Origin: Azohydromonas caseinilytica
GTDB lineage: Bacteria > Pseudomonadota > Gammaproteobacteria > Burkholderiales > Burkholderiaceae_C
Direction: 5' to 3'
Length of the DNA: 64,000 bases
Assembly: GCF_012927045.1 (NCBI RefSeq)
Contig: NZ_JABBFW010000025.1
Location: 18,488 to 82,487, forward strand
In this document: one piece after another, positions 25,253-36,063 of the stretch
How the letters are laid out: each line of letters begins with the position of its first letter
Position numbering within the stretch: position 1 is the first letter of the stretch
The notes under the pieces: generated by a model
What the model saw: only the letters and a program-made list of their open reading frames with translations
Told to the model about the DNA's origin: nothing
Database searches by the model: none
Program-made: the position numbers and the translations under genes

Positions 25253-26065
25253 TCAGCCCGCCAGCGGCCCGTCGGCCAGCAGGAACTCCACCATCAGCGC
25301 GCACACGCCGGCGAACATGTCGGCGCCCACCTGCGTGCCGCAGCCCAGCCCGCGCGCGGCCTCGATCAGCGGCGTGACGGCGGGCTTGGTGATGACGTCG
25401 CCCACGAACATGCCGCCGTCCAGGCCGGACACGTCGAAGGGCAGCGGGTCCGTGGCCTGCATGCCCACCGGCGTGGCGTTGATGACGAGATTGAAACCGC
25501 GCGGGTCGGCGCTGCCGGCGATGACCTGGTCGCCATGGCGTGCGCGCAGCCGCCCGATGAGGGCATCGCGCCGCGCCGCGTCGGGCTCTTGGATCGCCAG
25601 TTGCGCCACGCCCGCTTCCAGCAGCGCCAGCGCGATGGCCGAACCCGCGCCGCCCGCGCCGGCCAGCAGCGCGCGGCGGCCCCGCGGCTCGCAGCCGTTC
25701 TTGCGCAGGGCATGCACGTAGCCTTCGCCGTCGAAGTGGTCGCCGTGCCAGCGGCCGTCGGCGTTGCGGCGCAGGATGTTGACGCCGCCCAGGAAATGCG
25801 CGCGCTCGCTGGCGGTGGCGCAGTAGCGGTAGGCGTCGAGCTTGTGCGGCACGGTGACGATGACGCCATCCAGGTTGCGCATGCAGGCCGCGCCGCGCAT
25901 GAAGGTGTCGAGGTTGGCGCTGCCGACATGCACCGGCATGACGACGGCATTGCGGCCGCGCTGCTGCAGCGTCTGCGTGACGCCGGCGGGCGATTTCACC
26001 TGGGCGATGGGGTCGCCGATGATGGCGACGACGCGCGTGGCGCCGTCGAGCGTGAAGCTGCTCAT
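25253..26065 (-). CDS. Shikimate/quinate dehydrogenase-like NAD(P) oxidoreductase
   Basis: 270-residue AroE-family protein. The catalytic Lys (VTVPHK, K75), the following Asn and Asp (GGVNILRR, HFDGEG) and the dinucleotide loop LLAGAGGAGSAIALALLEAG are all present. In housekeeping AroE the substrate carboxylate is held by a Ser-x-Ser pair; here it reads AQVKSP, so the first Ser is Val. That, plus its place among TRAP and flavoprotein genes, argues for a catabolic enzyme acting on quinate, shikimate or an analogue rather than aromatic amino acid synthesis. The start ATG is at 26065, 31 bp after the flavoprotein. Confidence 0.85.
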   Translation of the reverse strand: MSSFTLDGATRVVAIIGDPIAQVKSPAGVTQTLQQRGRNAVVMPVHVGSANLDTFMRGAACMRNLDGVIVTVPHKLDAYRYCATASERAHFLGGVNILRRNADGRWHGDHFDGEGYVHALRKNGCEPRGRRALLAGAGGAGSAIALALLEAGVAQLAIQEPDAARRDALIGRLRARHGDQVIAGSADPRGFNLVINATPVGMQATDPLPFDVSGLDGGMFVGDVITKPAVTPLIEAARGLGCGTQVGADMFAGVCALMVEFLLADGPLAG

Positions 26066-26096
26066 GGGTACTTGTGCCTTGCGTTGAGGAGGAGAT

Positions 26097-27857
26097 TCAG
26101 GCCGCCAGCGCCATGGCTTGCGGGTGCTGGGGTTCGGCCGCGTTCGCGCCACCCTGGGCGCGGCGCGCGGCGTGGCGGCCGGCGAGGTAGCCGAACACCA
26201 GCCCGGGGCCCAGCGTGATGCCGGGTGCGGCATAGACGCCACCGAAGGCCGAGTGCATGTCGTTGCCCACGGCATACAGGCCGGCGATGGGCTGCTGTTG
26301 CGCGTCCAGCACGCGCGCCTGCTCGTCGGTGGCCCAGCCCTGGGCCGCGCCGATGTCGCCGGGGTAGAGCCGCACGGCGTAGAACGGGGCCTCGGTCAGC
26401 GGCCCGAGGTTGGGATTGCGCAGCCCCAGCGTGGCGTCGCCCATGTTGCGCGAGTAGTCGGTGCTGCCGCGCTGGAAATCCTCGTCCACGCCGGTCTGGG
26501 CGTAGTCGTTGATGCGCGCCACGCTGGCGCGCAGGCCGTCGGGGTCGATGCCCAGCTTGACGGCCAGCTCCTGCAGCGTCGCGCCCTGCGTGAGGTAGCC
26601 GTCGGCCAGGTAGGGCTCCAGGCCCTGCCCGCCCGGGCGCACCATGCCCATGCCGTATTTCTTGAGGGCACGGGCATCGGCGATCAGGTAGGCCGGCACG
26701 GCGCCGGCCTGCTGCATGCCGATGCCGAACAGGTGGTAGCTCGTGCTTTCGTTGAGGAAGCGGCGGCCGCGCGCATCGACCGTGATCATCCCGGGCTTGG
26801 CGCGGTCCATCAGGAAATGCGGGAACACGGCCCGCGAGCCGTCGGCGCGCCGGCGCAGCGACACCGGCGCCCAGAAGGCCGGGCTGAGCGCGCCCTCGCC
26901 GTAGCGCGCGCCCAGCTCGCGCAGCAGCTCATGCGCCTGGCCGGTGTGGCCCGGCGCGCCGGGGCACCAGACCTCGTCGGTGCCCAGCAGTTGCGCGCGC
27001 AAGCCTGGGTGCCGGTTGAAGCCGCCGCTGGCCAGCACCACGCCGCCGCTGACGCGCAGCTCGCGCCGCTGCCCGCCCTGCTTGACGGTGACCGCGGCGA
27101 TGGCGCCGTTCTCGCGCCGGAACGCCGCCACCTCGGCCCGCATCGCCAGCTTGACCTTGGGCTGCCGCAGCAGCGAGTACAGCAGCCGGCCGCACAGCGC
27201 GTTGCCCATCAGCAGCCGCGTGCCGCGCGGGTGCTTGAGCCGGTCCATGGCGTGGCGCGCCAGGATGCGCAGGCTGTAGCGCAACGACCTGAAGGACTTC
27301 TTCATCGCCAGCAGGTGCGGGATGTCGTTGCGGTCCACCATCATCCCGCCCAGCACCGTGAACTCCGGGATGGGCGGACGCAGCAGGCTGAAATGCTGGC
27401 CCAGCAGCCGGCCGTCAAAGGGCAGCGGCTCCAGCGCGCGGCCGCGCAGCGTGGAGCCTGGCAGCTCGGAGATGTAGTCCGGGTGCGTGGGGTACGGGCG
27501 GAATTTCACCGCCGAGTGCCGCTCCACATGCGCCACCGCCTCGGGGCCGCTGCGCAGCAGCGCCTGGCGCAGCGTGCGCGGGGCGCGCTCGCCGATGGCG
27601 GCGTCGAGGTAGGTTTGCGCGTCCTGGAGCGTGTCGCCGGGGTTGACGGCCGCGCTGTGGCCCGTGCCCGGCACCCAGGTGGTGCCGCCCGAGAGCGCGC
27701 TGGTGCCGCCCACGAATTCGGTGCGCTCCACCAGCAGCACGCGCGCGCCGTCGAGGGCCGCGCACAGCGCGGCGGACATGCCGGCGGCGCCGGCGCCGAT
27801 GACGACCACGTCGAAGCCGTCGCCGCCGGGCGGGAGGTCGGAGAGGTTGAGGAGCAT
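26097..27857 (-). CDS. FAD-dependent dehydrogenase, KstD-like (third paralogue)
   Basis: 586-residue flavoprotein with FDVVVIGAGAAGMSAALCAA near the N-terminus, GGTSALSGGTTWVPGTG, VVLASGGFNRHP and VGNDMHSAFGGVYAAPGITLG. It is more distant from the other two in the window. It is the second gene of the operon, four bp after DctP. It is likely a ring dehydrogenase on a cyclic ketone or enone. Two different KstD-like enzymes in one operon recall routes in which an oxocyclohexane ring is aromatised in two steps, as in cyclohexanecarboxylate degradation; that comparison is inference. Confidence 0.87.
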   Translation of the reverse strand: MLLNLSDLPPGGDGFDVVVIGAGAAGMSAALCAALDGARVLLVERTEFVGGTSALSGGTTWVPGTGHSAAVNPGDTLQDAQTYLDAAIGERAPRTLRQALLRSGPEAVAHVERHSAVKFRPYPTHPDYISELPGSTLRGRALEPLPFDGRLLGQHFSLLRPPIPEFTVLGGMMVDRNDIPHLLAMKKSFRSLRYSLRILARHAMDRLKHPRGTRLLMGNALCGRLLYSLLRQPKVKLAMRAEVAAFRRENGAIAAVTVKQGGQRRELRVSGGVVLASGGFNRHPGLRAQLLGTDEVWCPGAPGHTGQAHELLRELGARYGEGALSPAFWAPVSLRRRADGSRAVFPHFLMDRAKPGMITVDARGRRFLNESTSYHLFGIGMQQAGAVPAYLIADARALKKYGMGMVRPGGQGLEPYLADGYLTQGATLQELAVKLGIDPDGLRASVARINDYAQTGVDEDFQRGSTDYSRNMGDATLGLRNPNLGPLTEAPFYAVRLYPGDIGAAQGWATDEQARVLDAQQQPIAGLYAVGNDMHSAFGGVYAAPGITLGPGLVFGYLAGRHAARRAQGGANAAEPQHPQAMALAA

Positions 27858-27861
27858 GGTC

Positions 27862-28878
27862 TTACTTCCCCGCCGCCCGCACCTTGTCCACCTCGGCCAC
27901 CATCTCCTTGACCAGATCCTCGCCCACGCTCTTGGCGTACTTGGCGAACACGGGGCGGGCCTTCTCGCGCATGCGGGCGATCTCGGCCGGCGCGACCTCG
28001 TTGACGGCGACATGCTTCTTCAGCTCCTCCAGCGCCGCGGCGTTCTTCTGGCGCGAGACCTTGCGCTGGTACAGCCCCGCCTCCACCGCGGCTTCCTGCA
28101 GCACCTTGCGCTCGTCGCCGCTGAGCTGGTCCCAGGCCTTCTTGCTGAAGGTCAGCAGCTGCGGGTTGTACATGTGGTTCGTCACCGAGTAGTACTTCTG
28201 CACCTCGTGGAACTTCTGCACCAGCATGGTGATGGGCGGGTTGGTGGCGCCGTCCATGGCCTTTTGCTCCAGCGCCGTGTACAGCTCCGGGAAAGGCAGC
28301 GGCACCGCGTTGGCGCCCAGCGTGTTGAGCAGGTCCAGGTAGATCGGGGTCTGGATGACGCGGATCTTCAGGCCCTGCAGATCCTCCAGCTTCGTGATGG
28401 GCCGCCTGCTGTTGTGCATGTTGCGGAAGCCCAGCTCCCAGTACGCCAGGCCCACCAGGCCCTTGGCCGGCATCAGCTCCAGCAGCTTGCGGCCCACCGG
28501 GCCGTCCACCACGGCGTCGGCCTCCTGGTAGGAGGAAAACAGGAACGGCAGGTCATAGACCGCCATCTCCTTGACGATGCCCTGCAGCAGGCTGGCGTTG
28601 GTCAGCGTGAATTCGATGGTGCCGCCCTGCACCGAGCTCAGCACCGGGATGTCGCCGCCCAGCGTGCCGCCGCCGAAGACCTTGACCTTCATCTTCCCGC
28701 CGCTCTTCTGGCCCACCAGCTGCGAGAACCTTTCCGCGCCGTCGTACTGCGCCGTGCCCTTGTCCACGACCAGCGCGAGCTTGAAGCTGCGCTCCTTGAT
28801 GTCGGCCGCCTGCGCGGCGCCGGCCATCAGCAGCGAGCCGGCCAGCGTGGCGGCAAAGGTGTGAACCCACTTGAGCAT
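27862..28878 (-). CDS. TRAP transporter substrate-binding protein (DctP family)
   Basis: Periplasmic receptor of 338 residues heading the operon. Signal peptide to about residue 24 (AGAAQA/AD). Family features: VFGGGTLGGDIPVLSSVQGG, the LPFLFSSYQEADAVVDG segment, the carboxylate-binding Arg region LKIRVIQTPIYLDLLNTLGANAVPLPFPELYTAL-type core, and GATNPPITM. AAGGAG precedes the ATG at 28878. The Arg in KIRVIQ would pair with a substrate carboxylate, so the solute is an organic acid. Expression is probably blocked by the divergent TetR regulator through the operator at 28935-28950. Confidence 0.93.
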   Translation of the reverse strand: MLKWVHTFAATLAGSLLMAGAAQAADIKERSFKLALVVDKGTAQYDGAERFSQLVGQKSGGKMKVKVFGGGTLGGDIPVLSSVQGGTIEFTLTNASLLQGIVKEMAVYDLPFLFSSYQEADAVVDGPVGRKLLELMPAKGLVGLAYWELGFRNMHNSRRPITKLEDLQGLKIRVIQTPIYLDLLNTLGANAVPLPFPELYTALEQKAMDGATNPPITMLVQKFHEVQKYYSVTNHMYNPQLLTFSKKAWDQLSGDERKVLQEAAVEAGLYQRKVSRQKNAAALEELKKHVAVNEVAPAEIARMREKARPVFAKYAKSVGEDLVKEMVAEVDKVRAAGK

Positions 28879-28927
28879 CGTTGTCTCCTTCATCGTCTTG
28901 GTGCACCGGTATTCCCGGATAAGTGAA

Positions 28928-28950
28928 ATCATAGTTCACCGAAACGTGAA
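28928..28950 (-). promoter_or_regulatory. Promoter -10 and TetR operator of the TRAP operon
   Basis: On the minus strand TATGAT (28933-28928) is a good -10. Directly upstream lies TTCAC-N6-GTGAA (28935-28950), which would cover the -35/-10 spacer. The same palindrome occurs at 29041. Confidence 0.65.
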
Positions 28951-29040
28951 TAGGAAGCGCGGTGTTCGTTGCAACGCCCTAGAGATAACCCGACTCTCCC
29001 GCCTTTGAACAACCGATCCGACGCGCAGTCACTTTTTCAA

Positions 29041-29056
29041 TTCACCATACAGTGAA
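29041..29056. promoter_or_regulatory. TetR operator, second copy
   Basis: TTCACCATACAGTGAA, the same TTCAC-N6-GTGAA palindrome as at 28935, 49 bases upstream of the TetR start. Suggests autorepression. Confidence 0.65.
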
Positions 29057-29105
29057 CTAGATTGGGACATCACCCCGTCACAATGCCGGGCAACCGAGCC
29101 CAGCC

Positions 29106-29750
29106 ATGACCTCGCCCAAGAACGCCAACGAACCCCGTACCCGCGACGCCGAGCGCTCGCGCCAAGCCATCCTTGACGCCGCGCGCGCCGCCTTTGCCGA
29201 AAACGGGCTGGGCGGGACGCGGCTGGAGCACATTGCCGAGCGCGCCGGCGTGGACAAGCGGCTCATCTACTACTACTTCGAGAACAAGGAGAAGCTGTTC
29301 CTGGCCGCGCTGGAGGAGGTCTATGCCGACATCCGCCGCGCCGAGCTCGAGCTCAACCTGACGGAGCTCGATCCCGTGACCGCCATCCGCCGGCTCACGG
29401 AGTTCACGTGGCAGTACCACGCCGCGCACCCGGAGTTCATCACGCTGGTCAACAGCGAGAACCTGCACCGCGCCAAGCACCTGGCGCAGTCGCAGCGCAT
29501 CCGCGAGCTGCACTCGCCGCTGATCGAGATCCTGGCCAAGGTGCTGGAGCGCGGGCGCACGGAAGGCGTGTTCCGCGGCGGCGTGGACCCGCAGCAGCTC
29601 TACATCACCATCGCCGGACTGAGCTACTTCTACCTCTCCAACCGCTACACGCTGTCCGTCATCTTCGGCCGCCCCACCGACACGCCCAAGGCGCTGCAGG
29701 AGCGCCTGTCGCACATCTGCGACGTGGTGCTGGGTTACCTGTTGCGCTGA
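29106..29750 (+). CDS. TetR/AcrR-family transcriptional regulator
   Basis: 214-residue repressor. The N-terminal HTH reads AILDAARAAFAENGLGGTRLEHIAERAGVDKRLIYYYFENK in pattern, with the TetR-type YYYF end; the rest is a helical ligand domain with a TetR_C-like tail. It is divergent from the eight-gene TRAP/flavoprotein operon. Two identical-arm palindromes in the shared 227-bp region are its likely operators. The inducer is probably the transported acid or its CoA or keto derivative. Confidence 0.9.
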   Translation: MTSPKNANEPRTRDAERSRQAILDAARAAFAENGLGGTRLEHIAERAGVDKRLIYYYFENKEKLFLAALEEVYADIRRAELELNLTELDPVTAIRRLTEFTWQYHAAHPEFITLVNSENLHRAKHLAQSQRIRELHSPLIEILAKVLERGRTEGVFRGGVDPQQLYITIAGLSYFYLSNRYTLSVIFGRPTDTPKALQERLSHICDVVLGYLLR

Positions 29751-29938
29751 GCAACTTGCGGCCCGCGGCCGGACGTTCCACGGTCATGAACACCCCGGGC
29801 ATGCCCAGGGCCGGGCACGGGAGCGGACCAGGGTTTTGCCCGGCTTGCTGCCGGCGCGGACGCGAGCCTGGCGTCAGTCTCTTGCAAGTCTGGTGATGTT
29901 TGGATCGTGCAATCCGTCGCGTTTGCGGCGTCTTGACG

Positions 29939-29954
29939 CTTGAGCGGGCTCAAG
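29939..29954. promoter_or_regulatory. Palindrome upstream of the HD-GYP regulator
   Basis: CTTGAGCGGGCTCAAG: seven-base arms around GG, 88 bases upstream of the start at 30042. A possible operator; the binding factor is unknown. The rest of 29751-30041 shows nothing clear. Confidence 0.3.
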
Positions 29955-30041
29955 CCGCCGCGGCCCGTGCCGGAAATGGCGTAGCGTGGCGCGCCCCGGT
30001 TCGTGGTGCGCTCGCCCACGCCTCAGCAGTAAAGAAAGTTC

Positions 30042-31157
30042 ATGACCCAGAGCACCGTTCTCATCGTCGACGACAACCCGGAGAATCTGACCGTGCTCGG
30101 CGAGTCGTTGTGCGACCGCTACCAGGTGCGGGCGGCCAACTCCGGGGCGCGCGCCTTGCAGCTGGCCGCGCAGCAGCCCGTGCCGGACCTGATCCTGCTC
30201 GACATCATGATGCCGGCCATGAACGGCTACGAGGTGCTGCAGCGCCTGCGCGCGGCGCCCGAGACCCGCGACGTGCCGGTGATCTTCACCACCGCCATGG
30301 GCGCGGTCGAGGATGAGCAGCGCGGCCTGGAGCTGGGCGCGGTGGACTACATCGCCAAGCCGCTGCATCCGGCCATCGTGCTGGCGCGCGTGCAGACGCA
30401 CCTGGAGCTCAAGCGCGCGCGCGACCTGCTGCGCCGCGACAAGGCCGCGCTGGAGGCCGAGATCGGCCGGCGCATGCACGAGAACCAGGTGATCCAGGAC
30501 GTCACCATCCGCGCCCTGGCGCGCCTGGCCGAGACTCGCGACAACGAAACCGGCAACCACATCCTGCGCACGCAGGAGTACGTGCTGGTGCTGGCGCGCC
30601 GTGCGCGCGCTCGGCCGCGCTTCGCCGCCGAGCTCGACGAGCGCAGCATCGCGCTCATCGCCAAGTCCGCGCCGCTGCACGACATCGGCAAGGTGGGCAT
30701 CCCCGACCACATCCTGCTCAAGCCCGGCAAGCTCAACGCCGAGGAATGGGCCGTGATGAAGACGCACGCCCAGCTCGGCGCCGCGGCCATCGAGCGCGCG
30801 GTGCAGGACATGCACGAGCCGGTGGACTTCCTGGCCTACGCCTGCCAGATCGCGCTGCGGCACCACGAGCGCTGGGACGGCAGCGGCTATCCCGGCGGGC
30901 TCGCGGGCGAGGACATCCCGCTGGCGGCGCGGCTCATGGCGCTGGCCGACGTGTTCGATGCGCTGATCTCGCGCCGCGTCTACAAGGCACCCATGCCGCT
31001 GCCCGAGGTGCGCGAGGTGCTGGCACGCGAGCGCGGGCGCCACTTCGACCCGGAGCTGCTCGATGTCTTCCTCGAAGGCTTCGAGGAGTTCTGCGACATC
31101 GCGCGGCGCTATCCGGCCGAGCCGGCGGCCCAGGCCAGCGCCGCGGCGCTGGCCTGA
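30042..31157 (+). CDS. HD-GYP response regulator (cyclic di-GMP phosphodiesterase)
   Basis: 371 residues: REC domain 1-120 with phospho-acceptor D54 (LILLDIMMP) and the K of YIAKPL, a helical linker, then an HD-GYP domain with HDIGK (H213-D214), HHERWDGSGYPGG (G282-Y283-P284) and further metal ligands. Such proteins hydrolyse c-di-GMP when phosphorylated. The hybrid kinase begins 13 bp after the stop, so the two form a system tying an external signal to c-di-GMP level. The start follows AAAGAAAG, a modest ribosome site. Confidence 0.93.
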   Translation: MTQSTVLIVDDNPENLTVLGESLCDRYQVRAANSGARALQLAAQQPVPDLILLDIMMPAMNGYEVLQRLRAAPETRDVPVIFTTAMGAVEDEQRGLELGAVDYIAKPLHPAIVLARVQTHLELKRARDLLRRDKAALEAEIGRRMHENQVIQDVTIRALARLAETRDNETGNHILRTQEYVLVLARRARARPRFAAELDERSIALIAKSAPLHDIGKVGIPDHILLKPGKLNAEEWAVMKTHAQLGAAAIERAVQDMHEPVDFLAYACQIALRHHERWDGSGYPGGLAGEDIPLAARLMALADVFDALISRRVYKAPMPLPEVREVLARERGRHFDPELLDVFLEGFEEFCDIARRYPAEPAAQASAAALA

Positions 31158-31170
31158 GGCCGGCCCGGCC

Positions 31171-34692
<3,522 letters not shown>

Positions 34693-34694
34693 CC

Positions 34695-34712
34695 GGCCGG
34701 GAGCGCCCGGCC
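34695..34712. terminator. Hairpin between convergent genes
   Basis: GGCCGGG (34695-34701) pairs with CCCGGCC (34706-34712) around AGCG. There is no T-run, but it lies in the 93-bp gap where the kinase and the outer-membrane protein genes converge, so it may end either transcript. Confidence 0.4.
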
Positions 34713-34785
34713 AGGCCGTCTGGCGGCCGCAGCCGCCCGGTTCAACGCCTGGCCCCGGCCCCCCGGCGGCGGCCCGAGACCGGGA

Positions 34786-36063
34786 TCAAAGCCCGTAACG
34801 CAGCTGCACGTAGAGGGCGCTGTTGGCCCGCAGCTGGCCGAAGGAGCTGTACCGGTGACCGAAGTAGCGGTCGCCGCCCACCAGCAGCTGCCAATGGTCG
34901 TCCAGTGCCACTTCGGCGCGTGCGCGCAGCAGCCCGCTGGCGCCGCCCGGGCCGCCCCACAGGGCCACGCCGTTGGTTTCCAGCGTCACCGTGTCGTTGT
35001 TCAGCCGACGCGCCAGGCGCCACAGCACGCCGGCCTGGTTGCGGCCGGACTGGCCGCTGGTGGCCAGCTGACGCCAGGCCAGCTCGCGCAGCGGGCCTGA
35101 GACCCATTGGTCGGGATCGCCGAAGCGATCCACGTGCAGCACGGTGGCCTGCAGGCCCAGCGTGGTGCTCTCGGGCAGCGACCACTCCGGGCCGCCGACC
35201 AGCCACAGCTGCGGCTTCTTGTGGGTGAAATCGGCCGCGCCCTGGCTGTCGGTGCGCGTGAGGGCGGCCTCGGCGCGCCAGACCACGCCGTTGTGCACCG
35301 TGCTCATGTCCGCGCCGAACACGCGCAGGCGCTGGTTGCGCAGCACCACTTCCAGCCCGCCCGCGCCCAGCCTGCCCGGGAGCAGGTCGGGCATCGGGTC
35401 GCGGCCGTCGAAATAAGACAGCGAGCCGTCGATGCCGCCCTCGCCGTCGCTGGCGCCCACGCCCGAAACTTCCCAGCGCAGCGCCCACTGACCGGCGCGC
35501 GGCTTGTCGCGGCGGTAGCTCACCCCGGGCTGCCTCTCCAGCGGAATGATGTGGCTGGCCGCGCGCGGGAACCACAGCAGCGACACGCTGCCCAACGGCA
35601 CGGCGGTTTCCAGCTTCAGCGCCTCGTTGCCGTGGCGCAGGTCGCCGTCCTCCGGCGCCAGCAGGGTGAGGTCGCGCGGCGACAGGTTGTCGGTGGGGTT
35701 GAGGCCGTCGGCACGGCCCCACACCACCATCTGGCGGCCCAGCCGCACCGACACCGGCCCGAACTCCTGGCGCCAGTACAGCTCGCGCACGCGCCCGTGC
35801 GGCGCATCGCCGTGGTTCTGCGCGCGCACCCAGCCGTTGGCCGCGAGCTGCCCCGCGGCGCCAGCGTCGATGCGCCCGCGCGCCCAGGCGCTGCCCGCGG
35901 CCACGGCCGGGCCGTCGTTGAGGTCACGGTCACTGCTCCAGGCATCGCCGCGCAGCGACAGCACGCCGTCGGCGCTGAGGTCCTGTGCCCACGCGCCCTG
36001 GCACAGGGCGGCGAGCACGACACTGGCAAGGACACGGCGTGGGCGCTTGCCCACTTCAATCAC
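34786..36063 (-). CDS. Outer-membrane beta-barrel protein (DUF1302-like)
   Basis: 425 residues with a signal peptide (cleavage at AWA/QD). The rest alternates short polar and aromatic strands and ends in YVQLRYGL, a C-terminal strand closing with an aromatic-x-hydrophobic pattern as in outer-membrane barrels. The segment GRQMVVWGRADGLNPTDNLS resembles DUF1302 proteins, which often pair with DUF1329 and RND/MMPL genes. The start is GTG at 36063, whose last two bases overlap the TGA of the transporter gene, so translation is coupled. It is the last gene of the lipopeptide operon and presumably the outer-membrane part of the export route. Confidence 0.78.
   Translation of the reverse strand: MIEVGKRPRRVLASVVLAALCQGAWAQDLSADGVLSLRGDAWSSDRDLNDGPAVAAGSAWARGRIDAGAAGQLAANGWVRAQNHGDAPHGRVRELYWRQEFGPVSVRLGRQMVVWGRADGLNPTDNLSPRDLTLLAPEDGDLRHGNEALKLETAVPLGSVSLLWFPRAASHIIPLERQPGVSYRRDKPRAGQWALRWEVSGVGASDGEGGIDGSLSYFDGRDPMPDLLPGRLGAGGLEVVLRNQRLRVFGADMSTVHNGVVWRAEAALTRTDSQGAADFTHKKPQLWLVGGPEWSLPESTTLGLQATVLHVDRFGDPDQWVSGPLRELAWRQLATSGQSGRNQAGVLWRLARRLNNDTVTLETNGVALWGGPGGASGLLRARAEVALDDHWQLLVGGDRYFGHRYSSFGQLRANSALYVQLRYGL

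Noticed and set aside
25253..26065. Housekeeping aroE of the shikimate pathway
   Set aside because: The Ser-x-Ser motif is altered and the gene lies inside a TRAP/flavoprotein operon.
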